Shown here: positions 11,320 to 22,758 of the stretch, one piece after another
How the letters are laid out: the number at the start of each line of letters is the position of its first letter
Numbering within the stretch: position 1 is the first letter of the stretch
Assembly: GCF_022201045.2 (NCBI RefSeq)
Contig: NC_068558.1
Location: 930,001-994,000, forward strand
Source: Citrus sinensis
Taxonomy: Eukaryota > Streptophyta > Magnoliopsida > Sapindales > Rutaceae
Direction of reading: 5' to 3'
Length of the DNA stretch: 64,000 nucleotides
Made by a program: the position numbers and the translations under genes
The notes under the pieces: model-generated
The model's input: the letters and a program-made list of their open reading frames with translations, nothing else
The model's database searches: none
What the model was told of the DNA's origin: nothing

Positions 11320-12258
11320 AAAGACCAAGGAGTTGAGCAACCGAATAAATGCGAGCCAGCTTTGCATTGCGGTCCCTATTTTATGTTCAGTAAAAGAGAC
11401 AATAACAGTGTACAAATAAAAGTTTTTGTTGGGTATAAGATCGTTATTATGAGTGGCACTTTCTGTTTGGCTATAAACTCTTGTTATCACTCTTTCTTCA
11501 ATTACAAAATTGAGCAAATTCCGATCCGAACCATTCAAGAGATGTTTAAGTTAATTTATTTGTAAAAGCTTATAGTTTACAAACGACTTACAGTTAGTAT
11601 TTTCTTCTTCTTAAGTACGCTCAGGACGAAGTGAATACAAATGAGACATGCCGTGCGTGTCAATGGAATTTTTTTTTTTTTTTTTTTTTTTAAAGGAACA
11701 AAGATGCTTAAAGATACTATGACTATATATCCACGTGTATCATTAAAAAAGACTTTAGATTCTAGCTCTTAACTACTTACCTAATGAATAAATAGAACCA
11801 GTTCGTATTTGTTGTTATCATCTTCGCTATGCACCAGGTAAAATCCCCTGATACTCCCTACGGGCAGAAGTGAGAAGTGAGAAAGAGGTAAGTTGCATCA
11901 CCCGCACCAAGATTTTAATTTCTGTGAACTATCTTTATTGTGTGGAACACGAGCTTATTTATAGAGATGGATTGTACTCCTATAACAAGTTGTGGTAGGT
12001 ACCATATTTGAAAAAAAGAAAAAAAAAAATCTGACTTGCTTCCAAAACAACTGCTTATTTCCTAAATAATCTCCCTAAAAATAAAAGACCTAAATCCTAA
12101 TTTTAGGAAAATAACAAAATTAAGAAGTCTGTTATATATAGACTTCAATTGAAAAATTATATTACAATTCAATAATGATACAAATTTTAAATTGTTCAAA
12201 TAAGATCATCTATATGAACACAGATACAAAGATCAGAATCAATAATCATATCTATCTA

Positions 12259-12297
<39 letters not shown>

Positions 12298-12310
12298 AAA
12301 GTACACCAAA
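11320..12310. other. Intergenic region between nsLTP copies
   Basis: AT-rich DNA with a T-run at about 11670-11692 and a TA tract at 12261-12295 just before copy 2. The reading frames here are not like any family I know. Confidence 0.6.
12261..12295. repeat. TA dinucleotide microsatellite
   Basis: An uninterrupted (TA)n tract ending 15 bp before the nsLTP copy 2 start codon. Confidence 0.95.
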
Positions 12311-12616
12311 ATGTCTCCACAACTTATTAGTGTTTTGCTCAGGATTATTTCCATTATTCTCCTACTGACTCATGGGGCCCGGGCGAGTCCATCAGCTGTA
12401 CCAGCTTGTAACTCAGTAGTAAACGAGTTGAACCCTTGCGTCCCATACTTGGTGAAAAATGAAGCAAAGCCATCGGATTCTTGCTGCGCAGGAGTCAAGT
12501 CCCCGATGCCATACCAGAATAACATGGCCGCTCGGCAGTCGATCTGCGAGTGCCTTGAGGCTGTGGCTCCAATGTATCCTCGCATTGATAATTCTCTTAT
12601 TTCAGGGCTTGATTAA
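12311..12616 (+). CDS. Truncated non-specific lipid-transfer protein (copy 2), probably non-functional
   Basis: 101 aa. An N-terminal hydrophobic signal peptide (residues about 5-25, ending near GARAS) precedes a mature part with VPACNSVVNELNPC, SDSCCAGVKS and ICECL, which are cysteines 1-6 of the nsLTP eight-cysteine motif in normal order. The frame stops directly after LISGLD, where the family normally continues with a Lys-Cys-Gly segment and a final Cys; cysteines 7 and 8 are absent. nsLTPs are secreted, disulfide-bonded carriers of acyl lipids, and loss of two cysteines should leave two disulfides unpaired. The sequence after the stop does not recover the lost end, so the break looks like a rearrangement rather than a single-base change. 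The start is the first ATG before the signal peptide. Confidence 0.6.
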   Translation: MSPQLISVLLRIISIILLLTHGARASPSAVPACNSVVNELNPCVPYLVKNEAKPSDSCCAGVKSPMPYQNNMAARQSICECLEAVAPMYPRIDNSLISGLD

Positions 12617-13540
12617 TTGAAAGGAACGAACAAAGAGTTCACCGATGGAATAAATAAATTAAATAATGCTAGCTGTTCGTGCGAGCGAGCGAAACCTGCT
12701 GGTTTATGTACTGGCTAGTTAGTTTCTTGACTAAAAATAAAATAAAATCAAATAAAAGTACATGTATTCTTTAACATATATTCACACTCTAGCTAGCTTC
12801 AATTCTTAACTATTTTAAATTTTTAATTAATTACCTAAATGAAATAAATAAAACGAGTTCGTCCGCAGCCACCAAGTTATACATTCACCAAAGATTTTTG
12901 GGCTGCCATGAGACAACTAAGAATAATGCTATTTGCACATAAAAAGTATATATAAGATAAGTACACTTATACATACAAATAAAATTAAATACGGTGAATA
13001 CATTGTACGTGGACATAAAAGTGTTATTTATAAATTGGGAACGAGACATCGCTTGAATTGAATTTGATTATTATGTTTCATAAATCGTAACTTCTGTTGC
13101 AAAAGTTTGAGTTACAATTTCCAAATCATTCAAAAGACAATGTTATCACTACATATTATTACCCATTAATAATCACAAAAATATCTTACAACCAAAATCA
13201 ACTGCTAAATTTTTGAGTCATGCGCCCATATTATTTTCTCAAAATAGACCAACACGGGTGAGGTGTGTATATAATAAGCACAGAACTGATAACTCGCGAG
13301 TGGCGAGAATAAATTATGTGTTAAATAAAAAGTTATTATTTTCGAATGATATTTATTATTATTGCACCTCATCGTGGGAGGTGTCTTCGCAAAAAAGTAC
13401 TAGGGTGCAGTTAGTACTAACCCCGCATTTCAACTTTCAAACACCCAAGTCCGTCCACTAAGACTCTTTAAGTGCACTCCCAATGAACTGGTTAAGCCCA
13501 TTACTTGGTCCAATGGCAAATGACGGAATTACCCTCATCT
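12617..13540. other. Intergenic region before OXA1
   Basis: AT-rich DNA with one stray unit of the nsLTP-side repeat (12865-12912). No gene is seen. The likely OXA1 promoter and transcription start are at its right edge. Confidence 0.6.
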
Positions 13541-13881
13541 GGTACGAACCTAAAACCCTGCAGCTCTCTCTAATCTCTGGACTCGAGCCTCTTCGTCTTC
13601 GGTCAGCACCAGATACTTCCCAGTACTACTTCACCTCAGCAACTTCTACTGACACGGTAAGCCCTTTGCATGATTCTCTCCGTTTATTAATTTTTTAATT
13701 AAAAAAATTAATTTATTAGTCTTGATCTGTATTTTATGTAGTATCATAATTTATTTAGCTTTCTTTCGTTTGCAGTATCTAACGTAATTTTGAATTTCAA
13801 AACCCCATCATTTATTAAAGACTGCCGCTAATTTTCTTATTTTACAGTTTCCGTTACCTGAGCCCGTAGATTCTCGTAACA
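13540..13881 (+). other. OXA1 5' untranslated region with a probable leader intron
   Basis: A CT-rich leader (from about 13540) is followed by a GTAAGC donor at 13657 and a TTTACAG acceptor ending at 13847, leaving 34 bases before the ATG at 13882. The leader intron is inferred from splice signals alone. Confidence 0.5.
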
Positions 13882-16800
13882 ATGGCTTATCGGCGAAGCC
13901 TGACTACGAGAGCAACCCTTATTGCTCGAGCTTATAATCCATCATTTAACTACATTATCTACGACCACGATCATAAACAAAAATCTCCTGATGAAACTTT
14001 GTCTCGAACTAATATCCATAGCTTCATCCAATCGAGGTCGTTTGGAAGCAGTTTAAATAATTCGTATGGGTTGGGTAATTTCTTCCACAGTCAAAGGGTT
14101 TCACAGTTCTCTCTCGTTCCGAGTGTGGGTTCTGCTTTTTGTCGGTATATGTCAACTACGGTTGGAGAAGGAGCAGATAAGATAGAATTGATCAGCGATG
14201 TGGCTGATGTTTTCACGGAGACGACAGTGCAAGCTATTGCTAACCAAGCTCCAGCTGTGAATGAGGTTGCCATTGCTGCTGCTGATTCTTTCTTGCCTGT
14301 TGCAGCTCTACAGCATTTTATTGATGCAATGCATAATTTTACCGGCTTTAATTGGTAAGCAGCTATTTGCATTTCTTTACCTGAAAACTGTCAAAAAGGG
14401 ATGCCCCCATTTTTTCTAGAATGTAATATGCGTGAATGACTTAATAATTTCGTATCTTAGTCAGATATTTGTGGTAGTAGTTGTACGTTTGTCACAAGTT
14501 TCTGTACGTAAGCATTTTATTTCGTCCCCCTGATGTAGATTATTATTTTTTTCAGGTGGGCTTCCATAATTGTGACAACTCTTTTGATTCGGACAGCAAC
14601 TGTTCCACTTTTGATCAATCAACTCAAATCAACTTCAAAATTGACCGTATGTACCTTATTTGTACCTGCAAACCTTTTTTGTTTCCTCTTTCTTATCTCT
14701 CCCCTGGTCTGCCCCTCTCTTTCTATTGTTATGCTATATAATTTGGAACTCAATGCTACTTGAACCAGAGGTAATCACAGTTGAGTTTGCAGTAGTTGTT
14801 TTTGAAACAGAATACAGTGATTCTTTTACTCTCACCCCAATTCCTTCTACTTTGTCGTTATTTGCACATATATAGAGGGTGTAATCCTCGGTTGTTCACT
14901 TGTTTTCTACAGTTAATGAGACCGCGCTTGGAGGAAATCAAGCAAGATATGCAAGATAAGGTGTGACGGTCATTTCTTCTCTTCTTATACTATCACAGTA
15001 TCACTTGCTAAGATCATATACATAATGTTGGGGCATATTCTTTGGACCCTTTTCAGCTGTTTTCTGTAGTTAATGAGACCCTATATATATATAGAGAGAG
15101 AGAGAGAGACACACACACACACACACACAATTTGTGAATACTATGGTTTGGGATCTTGGCTCTATATTTAACAGACTTATTTGGTTTAGTGATACAAATT
15201 CCTTGAATTATTTACCATTGAAAAACCTATAAACCTGCTGGTACAAGCTTGAAGTATCTGGGTGAAACGTGATGCCAGTGCAGTAGAACCAGGACTAAAT
15301 CTCTTGCTGTTGCAGAAAGTTTTTGTGACAGGCTTGCTTTGACATAGAATTACTTATGTGGAAATGGTAGGGTTTGGTTTTCTGCAAATGTTTTTCTTCT
15401 GACATAGTCTGCACTTTCTTTTTTCCTGCTCAGGCTATGGACCCAATGGCTGTGGCTGACGGTCAAAAACAGATGCAGAATCTTTTTAAGGAGTAAGTAA
15501 CCTTTCCATGCTCTGCAAGGGGTAAACAGTGATGATTAATGAATTTGTTGGGTATCTTTCATAGCCTAATTACTCACTGCTACCAACAAAGTCAGTCGTA
15601 TAAAGTTTCAGTAATGACGTACTATAAAATAGAACATATTTATTACTGAACATTTTGACTGCTAGGCATATATCGTGGATGCAAGTTTGTATCATATTCT
15701 TGTGGATATGGGCACGGCTTTATTCTTTCATTTACTTGTAAAGCAGATTAAGTATAATCATGCACCGAGACTTTGTTCAAGAGGATTATAGATGAGGCAA
15801 TTGCCCACTGTCATCTTAATTCTTTCAATATTTATCAAAAGGATGCTATCGTTGATTAATGTTAGCAATTGATATTATTGAAGAGTATTACCCTCATCAG
15901 ATGTAATACATAAGGTTATATGTATCTGTGAGTCGTCTAATGATTATGAGCTCTAGTTTGCAACACCTTAATTATACTACAAGATTCAACCTATATGCAA
16001 GCCATTTGATGATTTCTTATTTCTGCACCAGTTCCTCTATGTCCTTCGAGAAATTTTTATTTCTTATATAATTTGGATCAGATATGGTGTGCAAGCCATT
16101 TGATTATGGGAGAAAACTATGGTGCAATGGTGGCACAGTACCACCGTTGCACCGTAGCCGGACCCTTGATTATGTCTGTATTTCTTTGTCAGTTATTAAA
16201 ATGTTTTTTGAGACATTTTCATTTTTTATATAATTTGGAACAGATATGGTGTGCACCCGTTAACTCCATTGAAAGGACTTTTTATTCAAGGACCAGTGTT
16301 TATCAGTTTCTTCCTTGCGGTAAGATTTTCTTTTCCAATACAATCTGTTGAATGTTTCAGGAGTTGATTATTTGATTGAGATTTTGTTGTTTACATTTTA
16401 TATTTATCTATGGCGCCTTCTCCCACAACAGATTTCGAACATGGCAGAGAAAGTCCCCTCATTCAAAAATGGTGGAGCGTTCTGGTTCACAGATCTCTCA
16501 ACTCCGGATAGTTTTTACATCTTACCAATTTTGACTGGCCTGAGTTTCTTGATAACAGTAGAGGTAAGGCACTCTTTTGACGTGTGAGATTGAACTGAAC
16601 TAGCATACAATTATCCTCTAATACTCTTGATTTAGCCTTCTGTGTATAATTTTCTCGTTAATCTTGCTTCGTTCATTTTTTTTATGCATTTAATTCACTT
16701 ACATTAACCTTTCATAGTGCAACATGCAAGAAGGTTTGGAAGGAAATCCTGCTGCTGTAACCATGAAAAATATTTCAAGGGGCTTTGCTGTTCTCTCTAT

Positions 16801-17838
16801 TCCATTGACAATGACTTTTCCTAAGGTAATCCTGCTATTTCTTTGCTAGAGCATAATCATTTTTATGGCATCTGTTATTGAGGTGACATTGTGAAAAACT
16901 GTCAGTGGTTAATATTAAATTGCCGATGGGCCCTGAAATTATGTATTCATTTTTAGTTTGTTTTAGATTGCAGCAGTTCTGGGCCAATCTCCATGATAAT
17001 ATGGCGTCTTCTTTTCTTATTGAGTAGGAAAGATATCTTTGCTTTTCTGATTCAGGGCATTAAGATTCTCTATCGTCTATGGGGAATCAAGTCTTTCTAG
17101 AATAACTTAGTGCTTCACTATTGTGCCCTATGGTCATCGAAAATGAGGGTGTTTAATCATTCTCCTAAATATGATTGAAACTTTAAAGATATAAGTTAGT
17201 GATCTTAAATTTCCATCATACATTTGATTTTTTTGCGTACTTGTTTCCTTAAAAAGAGTAGATTAATTAAGGTTTATCCCTATTTTCTTATTTTGATGAT
17301 TGCTCTGGTGCTATTGGAATTGCTGATGCTGTGCTTGTGTACCTCTTTTCAGGCTATATTTTGTTATTGGATTACATCAAACTTTTTCTCGCTTGTGTAT
17401 GGGCTAGGTGAGTTTGTTCACTCTTAAAGCTTATAGGAGACTGAAAGTGGTTTTTGCTACTTAAACAAAAAGCGTTACTTGCATAATGTACTTTTTGTAA
17501 CTTGACTTTTGACTTTGCCGAAATCCTTGTTTCTAACCTTAACTAATCGATTCTCTGTTAAATTCCCAGTGCTTAAAGTTCCTGGAGTAAAGAAGATGCT
17601 GGGTGTTCCTGAAATACCTGTGGTTCAACAAACGACTGATCCGAAGCCTTCCTTCTCTCTGTTCTCTGCAATCAAACAAGCGAGTGAAGCAAAAGCTGCA
17701 AGGCAGGCATCTGCTTCCGTAACTGCCGAACAACCAAAAAGTACAGAACAAAAAATATCTTCATCTGCCGTCCTCAGTCAGAGAATACGAAGTCTAGAGA
17801 AACAAGTAAAGGGAAGAAAGAAGAACAAGAAGAGGTGA
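13882..17838 (+). CDS. OXA1: Mitochondrial inner-membrane insertase OXA1 (YidC/Oxa1/Alb3 family)
   Basis: Nine exons: 13882-14354, 14556-14646, 14913-14960, 15434-15492, 16244-16319, 16432-16563, 16718-16825, 17353-17407 and 17570-17838. They total 1311 nt (436 aa). The first about 100 residues are Arg/Ser-rich and low in acids, as in a mitochondrial presequence. The Oxa1/YidC core follows (about 145-350): helix WWASIIVTTLLIRTATVPLL, the coiled stretch MRPRLEEIKQDMQDK, then YGVHPLTPLKGLFIQGPVF, helix FYILPILTGLSFLITVE, and helices in exons 7-8. The C-terminus ends in a Lys/Arg-rich tail (GRKKNKKR), typical of the Oxa1 matrix tail that contacts ribosomes. Role by family: co-translational insertion of mitochondrially encoded subunits such as cytochrome oxidase Cox2. 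Intron 4 contains a partial duplication of exon 5 with its acceptor. Confidence 0.92.
15082..15129. repeat. Compound TA-GA-CA microsatellite in an OXA1 intron
   Basis: Consecutive (TA)n, (GA)n and (CA)n tracts. The same three-part order recurs at 53866-53905. Confidence 0.9.
15997..16254 (+). repeat. Partial tandem duplication covering the exon 5 acceptor of OXA1
   Basis: Unit 1 (about 15997-16090) and unit 2 (about 16091-16254) each begin GCAAGCCATTTGAT. Each ends with a TATATAATTTGGA stretch, CAG and ATATGGTGTG, the first bases of exon 5. Only unit 2 continues into the true exon. Unit 2 also carries a 57-bp insert at 16109-16165. Confidence 0.65.
16109..16165. mobile_element. Tiny foldback insert with 9-bp target duplication
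   Basis: 57 bp flanked by direct repeats TTGATTATG (16100-16108 and 16166-16174). The interior folds into an almost perfect 17-bp stem (CTATGGTGCAATGGTGG with its near-complement) around a 7-base loop. A 9-bp duplication is typical of Mutator-like elements, but the class is uncertain. Confidence 0.5.
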
Positions 17839-18889
17839 AGAAGCTTTTCAAATTCAGAACTGAAACCTTCCCAATTACGTAGGATGAGGTTATACTTGTT
17901 GTCAAACTTAAGGTAATTTTTTTGTCAGATAGATTATTCGTATATTATTTAATTGGATTAGTGCTATGGATAGGGAGAAAATAGCGCTAAAGCTTTGCCG
18001 TTAGCCCGCTAATAATTTGTGTAATGGAATTAATTGAGAATTTTCCTGACAATGATTTGGGGTGTCGGCATAGGTAACAGATATGTTATCTGCATAGAGT
18101 ACCGGGTTGCAAAATGATATGTATTTGTCAGAATAGTTCAGTACTGAAGTGCACTGCAATTTTTCATGTTCAATATTGGAAAGTAGAATGCCTGGTAGAC
18201 GGATATGCATGGTTGTTTAAATCATCTTAAACAAATACAATAGTGCAGTGCCTGTGCCTGTTGTATTAAAATGTGTTCGGAATATGACTTTATTTTCTTC
18301 AATAATGTGTAGTGACAACTGAACAATTCAAAGATAATCCTGAAAGTAACTTGAAAATGACGATTGTCTAATCGTGGGGCCGCACAAAAGTTAAATTAAT
18401 AGGATAATCACAGTCTAAATTCTCATCCTTACATTTATTGAAAGGAAATTTACTGATAACTCATATTGGTTCGGACGGTGGCTGCTCGCCTGCTCCTCCT
18501 ACCGACCTACCACCCAATTTGAAAATTGGGCACCCATGCTGTCAGTTTCCTAAAGCATGAATGTTGCCAACAATTATTTAACAATAGAAAAGATTAAAAC
18601 AACTTTAATTATGTAAGAACTGCGATTCGACATTTCGACTCCTCTTCGAAGGACTCCAGCGTCCTGCCGTCCTCTCCCAAATAAGATTTGGATAGATGTG
18701 AATATCTCTCTCACTAATTTGTGGGAGGAATAGGTGTCCTTCTAATATTTGTTATCATAGAATAGATGCACATAGTCCAATAGACATCCGATGTAATTAT
18801 TAGCTGAAATATGATTGTATAATACGTGCTAGTAATTAAGAAGAATAATTTGAAAAAAAATCATGAAGGCAATCAAATAGATATAAGGT

Positions 18890-19157
18890 TTGTTTGAGGT
18901 TGAGATTGAGTAATTGTATAATTTAAGATACAATATTAAAATGTTTGATAAACACTAACTGTTGTACCTTAGAAGATGTATTAATATGATTTTTCATTTG
19001 TATAATAAAAATATATATTATATTTTTAATAATTTTATTAAATTATTATTTAAATTTTATATTTACTACATACTATTAATATTTGTTTCATAGTTACAAT
19101 TTTATTTTTCCACCGTAGTTATATCTTAAAACCTACAACACTCCAATTCCAAACAGA
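18890..19157. mobile_element. MITE-like element, family 1 copy A
   Basis: It ends in imperfect inverted repeats (GTTTGTTTGAGGTTGAGATT and, inverted, CTCCAATTCCAAACAG). Its AT-rich core is shared with copies at about 38548-38800 and 40480-40737, including a TTTATTAAATTATTATTTAA block and a CATAGTTACAATTTT-type block. This is consistent with a short hAT-like element, but no clear target duplication was found. Confidence 0.5.
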
Positions 19158-19479
19158 AACATAATACAGACGACTTCAATGATCAACAAATGTTTTCATT
19201 CAAAGCAAGTCTGGCTTTGAATGTTCTTAGATGACGGTTTCATTGCCCAAATGGTCAGTCGGAGAATTTATTTACTTTTCCTCAGAATTTAATATCAAAA
19301 GAATTCAAAATGAACAGCGTGTAACTAATAACTAATAAAATTCCATTCTTGTGTCTGCATCGAGTTTGTAAACTCAATGCATTGAGTAACCTTGGTGATA
19401 GGGCGTTGAATCAATGCTTTCTTAGCGTTTCCCTTTCCTATTTGACATTAATATTTGAACCATTCATCAAGTTGTGCGT

Positions 19480-19502
19480 CTCTCTCTCTCTCTCTCTATA
19501 TG

Positions 19503-19551
<49 letters not shown>

Positions 19552-19555
19552 TATA
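19480..19555. repeat. Compound CT-TA-TG microsatellite
   Basis: (CT)n, then (TA)n, then (TG)n with minor interruptions. Confidence 0.9.
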
Positions 19556-21990
19556 TGTATGTATGTATTTGTGTGTGTGTGATGTTAAGAAAATTGACAT
19601 TTGTATTCTTAAAATTTTGAAAAATGACTATATAGACTCTTAAATTTTTAATAAGAGACATCCAAACTCTTTTTTAACCACAATACCCTTTGGTTCTATT
19701 ACTTTAAAAAATTTGACTTCAATGTTTTATATTTATAATAAATAGAAATAAAATATTAAAATAAATGTAACATTATAAATGTTTTAAAATAATTTCAACC
19801 ATTTAAAAAATATTTTAATGCTTTACAATCTTAAATTATATTAAACTAAATTTTAAATAAAAAGAAACATATAATATTAAAAAAATATATAAAAAATTAA
19901 ATTATTTTTGATATTATATAAAATAATTTTAATATTATTACCACATGAGATAATATTTTGTTTATTGTAAAATCTATTTAACCCAAGAGATTTATTTAAA
20001 GAACTGTATAATAAATACAAATATATTATTAAAATAAATATAATAATTTACATTTTAAAATTTACTTTGTATATTAAACAATATTCTAATAGTCTACTAG
20101 ACAAATTAAACTATTTAAATTACATTTGTATTCATTAAAAAAAATTTAAAGTCAATTTTATTAGTTACCGGTATTATGATATCTTAACTTCAAAATTTAG
20201 AGGTCTCCATGATCATTTCTCTAATTTTTGAGAGTGTAGTTGTCTTTTTACCTAAAAATTAAGAAGATATTTTAAAAGAAGGTAAAGAACAAAATGCGAA
20301 AATCGGCATAAAAATAGAACAAATGCAAATAAGAATGAACGTCAATTAAGATGATATGTTTTTTAGTTCTTTTGAACACAATCAAGATGATATGCTTGGA
20401 TTTTGCTGAAGTAATATATTCTTTGTTAAAGAACAACATTTTTCATATGTATGTGTAAGAACATAGAAATTTTGAACGTGCATGAGGATGACATGCCATC
20501 ACTTTTTATTAATTCATACTTGTATTATTATAATCCCAGTTTGGGGCATAATTACTTCTGTGTACATGTATGGGGCATGTGCCTCGGTTTTAGTATAAAG
20601 GTTAAAAAATTATATTGAAGACGGAAAATTATTAATATTTCTGACGATATCAGATTATTGAGTCGGAGCCACTGCCAAGTTCTATGGATCTGGTTTCAAT
20701 TTTTCAGGGAATAAAAAAAGAATTATATATATGTCGAACGCTGCAATGAATCACATGACAATTTTTTCTTTTTTTAATTGAAAAGGTTATGCAGTTAGAT
20801 TCGCAATCTCTCCAATAAAAAAATCTGTCTTATGATAATATAACACTAGATTTAATATCCAAATATATATGTTTATAATCATTTTTAAATGCAGAAGTTT
20901 TTATTTTTTATTTTTTTAATCTGAATACGCTGTTAGATTATCTAGTATTATAGTTTAATAATATTTTTATATTGATTATTTTAAATTAAACCATTTAACA
21001 ACCTATTTATATAAAAAAAATGAGAGCGTTTGCATGTAATTTTATTGTCAGGTTAATTTAAACTTAGTCCTTCTATATGTGTCTCGATGGCTCTTAATTT
21101 TATTAATTATTAATCTTAATGTATTACCATGCCACCAACCTTTTTTTTTTCTTTTTTGAAGAGACCATGTCAACTACTTTATTAATAAATAATAGCCTCG
21201 TCCATGAATGATGCTTGCAACACGATTTATTATATAATGACACATGCATTTAGCGTGATAATATTAAAAATTTGGCCACGATTACTTTACTTACTCTAAT
21301 ATAAAATATAAATTATTTTCACACGTAAAATATAATAAATAATATATTATAATTTTAATTATGCACTTATAAAAATATTATTTTACTGTAGAGCAGTTCT
21401 AACATAATTGGACTCTAAAAATTTTTATGATATCAGGGGATTAATAAGGTATTATAGGAATACTAAAATGACAAGCAGTTGATTGAACGAACATATCTCT
21501 ATCTCTGCATTATATTGTATTTTTTCACGCGCTAAGTCGAACTTTTTTTTCAAATTTACCCGAGACATCTAGAACAACTAGCTCGCAAAGCCGTAACCGG
21601 CTGTGGTGTGGCACAAGTGCAACAGTTGTACTTTTTCCCAATTTTTCTCTTTTATATATCTTGACAAATGTCAAATTTTATCAAACACCTTATACTCTCC
21701 ATATTTTCCGGTGGTAGTGCAACAGTCGCACCTTACCTTAGATCTTTTATGTCTTAACAAATTTCAAATTTTATTCGACACCTTATACTCTCCTTATTTA
21801 TAAAAATATTTCCAAGTATTATGATATTTTATACTCTATTATAAGATGCATCTTAGTATCTTATTACTCTTTTATACTCTTTATTTTATCCTAATTATTT
21901 GGCCTATTCAAGACGAACAAATCAAAATGCCACCCAAATAAGACAAAACAAGAACGAGTCCTCTTTGTATTTTTCAATTCAAATTTGATT

Positions 21991-22241
21991 GCAAAAAGTA
22001 TTGTGGGGGCTAAATGTTCTTTATATCATTCTCCCTTGCGAAATGCAAGTGGAGTATGGACATCCTCTCCTGTGAGGGGTTATTTGTATTGAGCATGTAC
22101 TTCATAGAATTCATTGTAATAATGTAAGTCCCAATCATGCTGATTGTAAATATCAGTGTAATACCTCTGCTACAATAAACAGTTGTTGTAAATATCTGTG
22201 TACATCAGTAATCTGATGATTAATCAGTCTCAAAAAAAAAA
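21991..22241 (+). mobile_element. SINE-like retroposon (family S1, short copy) with 15-bp target duplication
   Basis: Perfect direct repeats AATTCAAATTTGATT flank it (21976-21990 and 22242-22256), and the 3' end is an A-run. The body shares AAGTGGAGTA, a CTGTGAGGG-type block, GTTATTTG, TACTTCATA and GATTGTAAATATCAGTGTAA with the copy at 54710-55089. A target duplication plus a poly(A) end is the signature of LINE-driven retroposition. The 5' part lacks the B-box seen in the longer copy, so this copy is probably 5'-truncated. Confidence 0.75.
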
Positions 22242-22758
22242 AATTCAAATTTGATTTAAAATCACACGTTATAAACTTATAATATATAAATACACCCACC
22301 CTTGCAAGTGCCAAGTTGCATCGGTTGTATTTTTTAGATGTTGTCTTGATCGTAATGGAGGTCAAAACAGTAAATACACGCAGTCCAGTCTGAAATGAGA
22401 AAGTGACAATTAAAAAACGGAAAAATCCTGCTTATATTGACCAAAAATTTGATCTAATATAACTCCCAGAGAAAAATAAATAAATAAATAGAAAACTCTG
22501 CATCACAAACGAAGCCAGAGAAAGAAAAGCGGGTGGTTCTCTCAACTAAAAGTCAAAATCCAGCTACTACGACGAAGTCCACAAATTCACATAAAAGAAA
22601 TTTCAAATTTGCTCGCATTTTCTCCTATTTGGCCACCCACGGCCACCAAATTAATTAACTCAATATTATCGTTATTATTTAAAGCCCGAGAGTCGAAAGA
22701 GCTGAAAATAAATTGAAAGAAAAAAAAATTAGAAAGAGGAGTTTTTGTGCGATCGAAC

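Larger units (their letters stand above)
17839..22758. other. Intergenic region between OXA1 and LACS
   Basis: About 4.9 kb, very AT-rich. It contains the OXA1 3' flank, a MITE-like element (18890-19157), a CT/TA/TG simple repeat (19480-19555) and a SINE-like retroposon (21991-22241). I find no coding region. The short frames in it are low-complexity. Confidence 0.65.

Noticed and set aside
19349-19661. Overlapping frames rich in Tyr/Ile/Cys/Val on both strands
   Set aside because: They come from the CT/TA/TG microsatellite.
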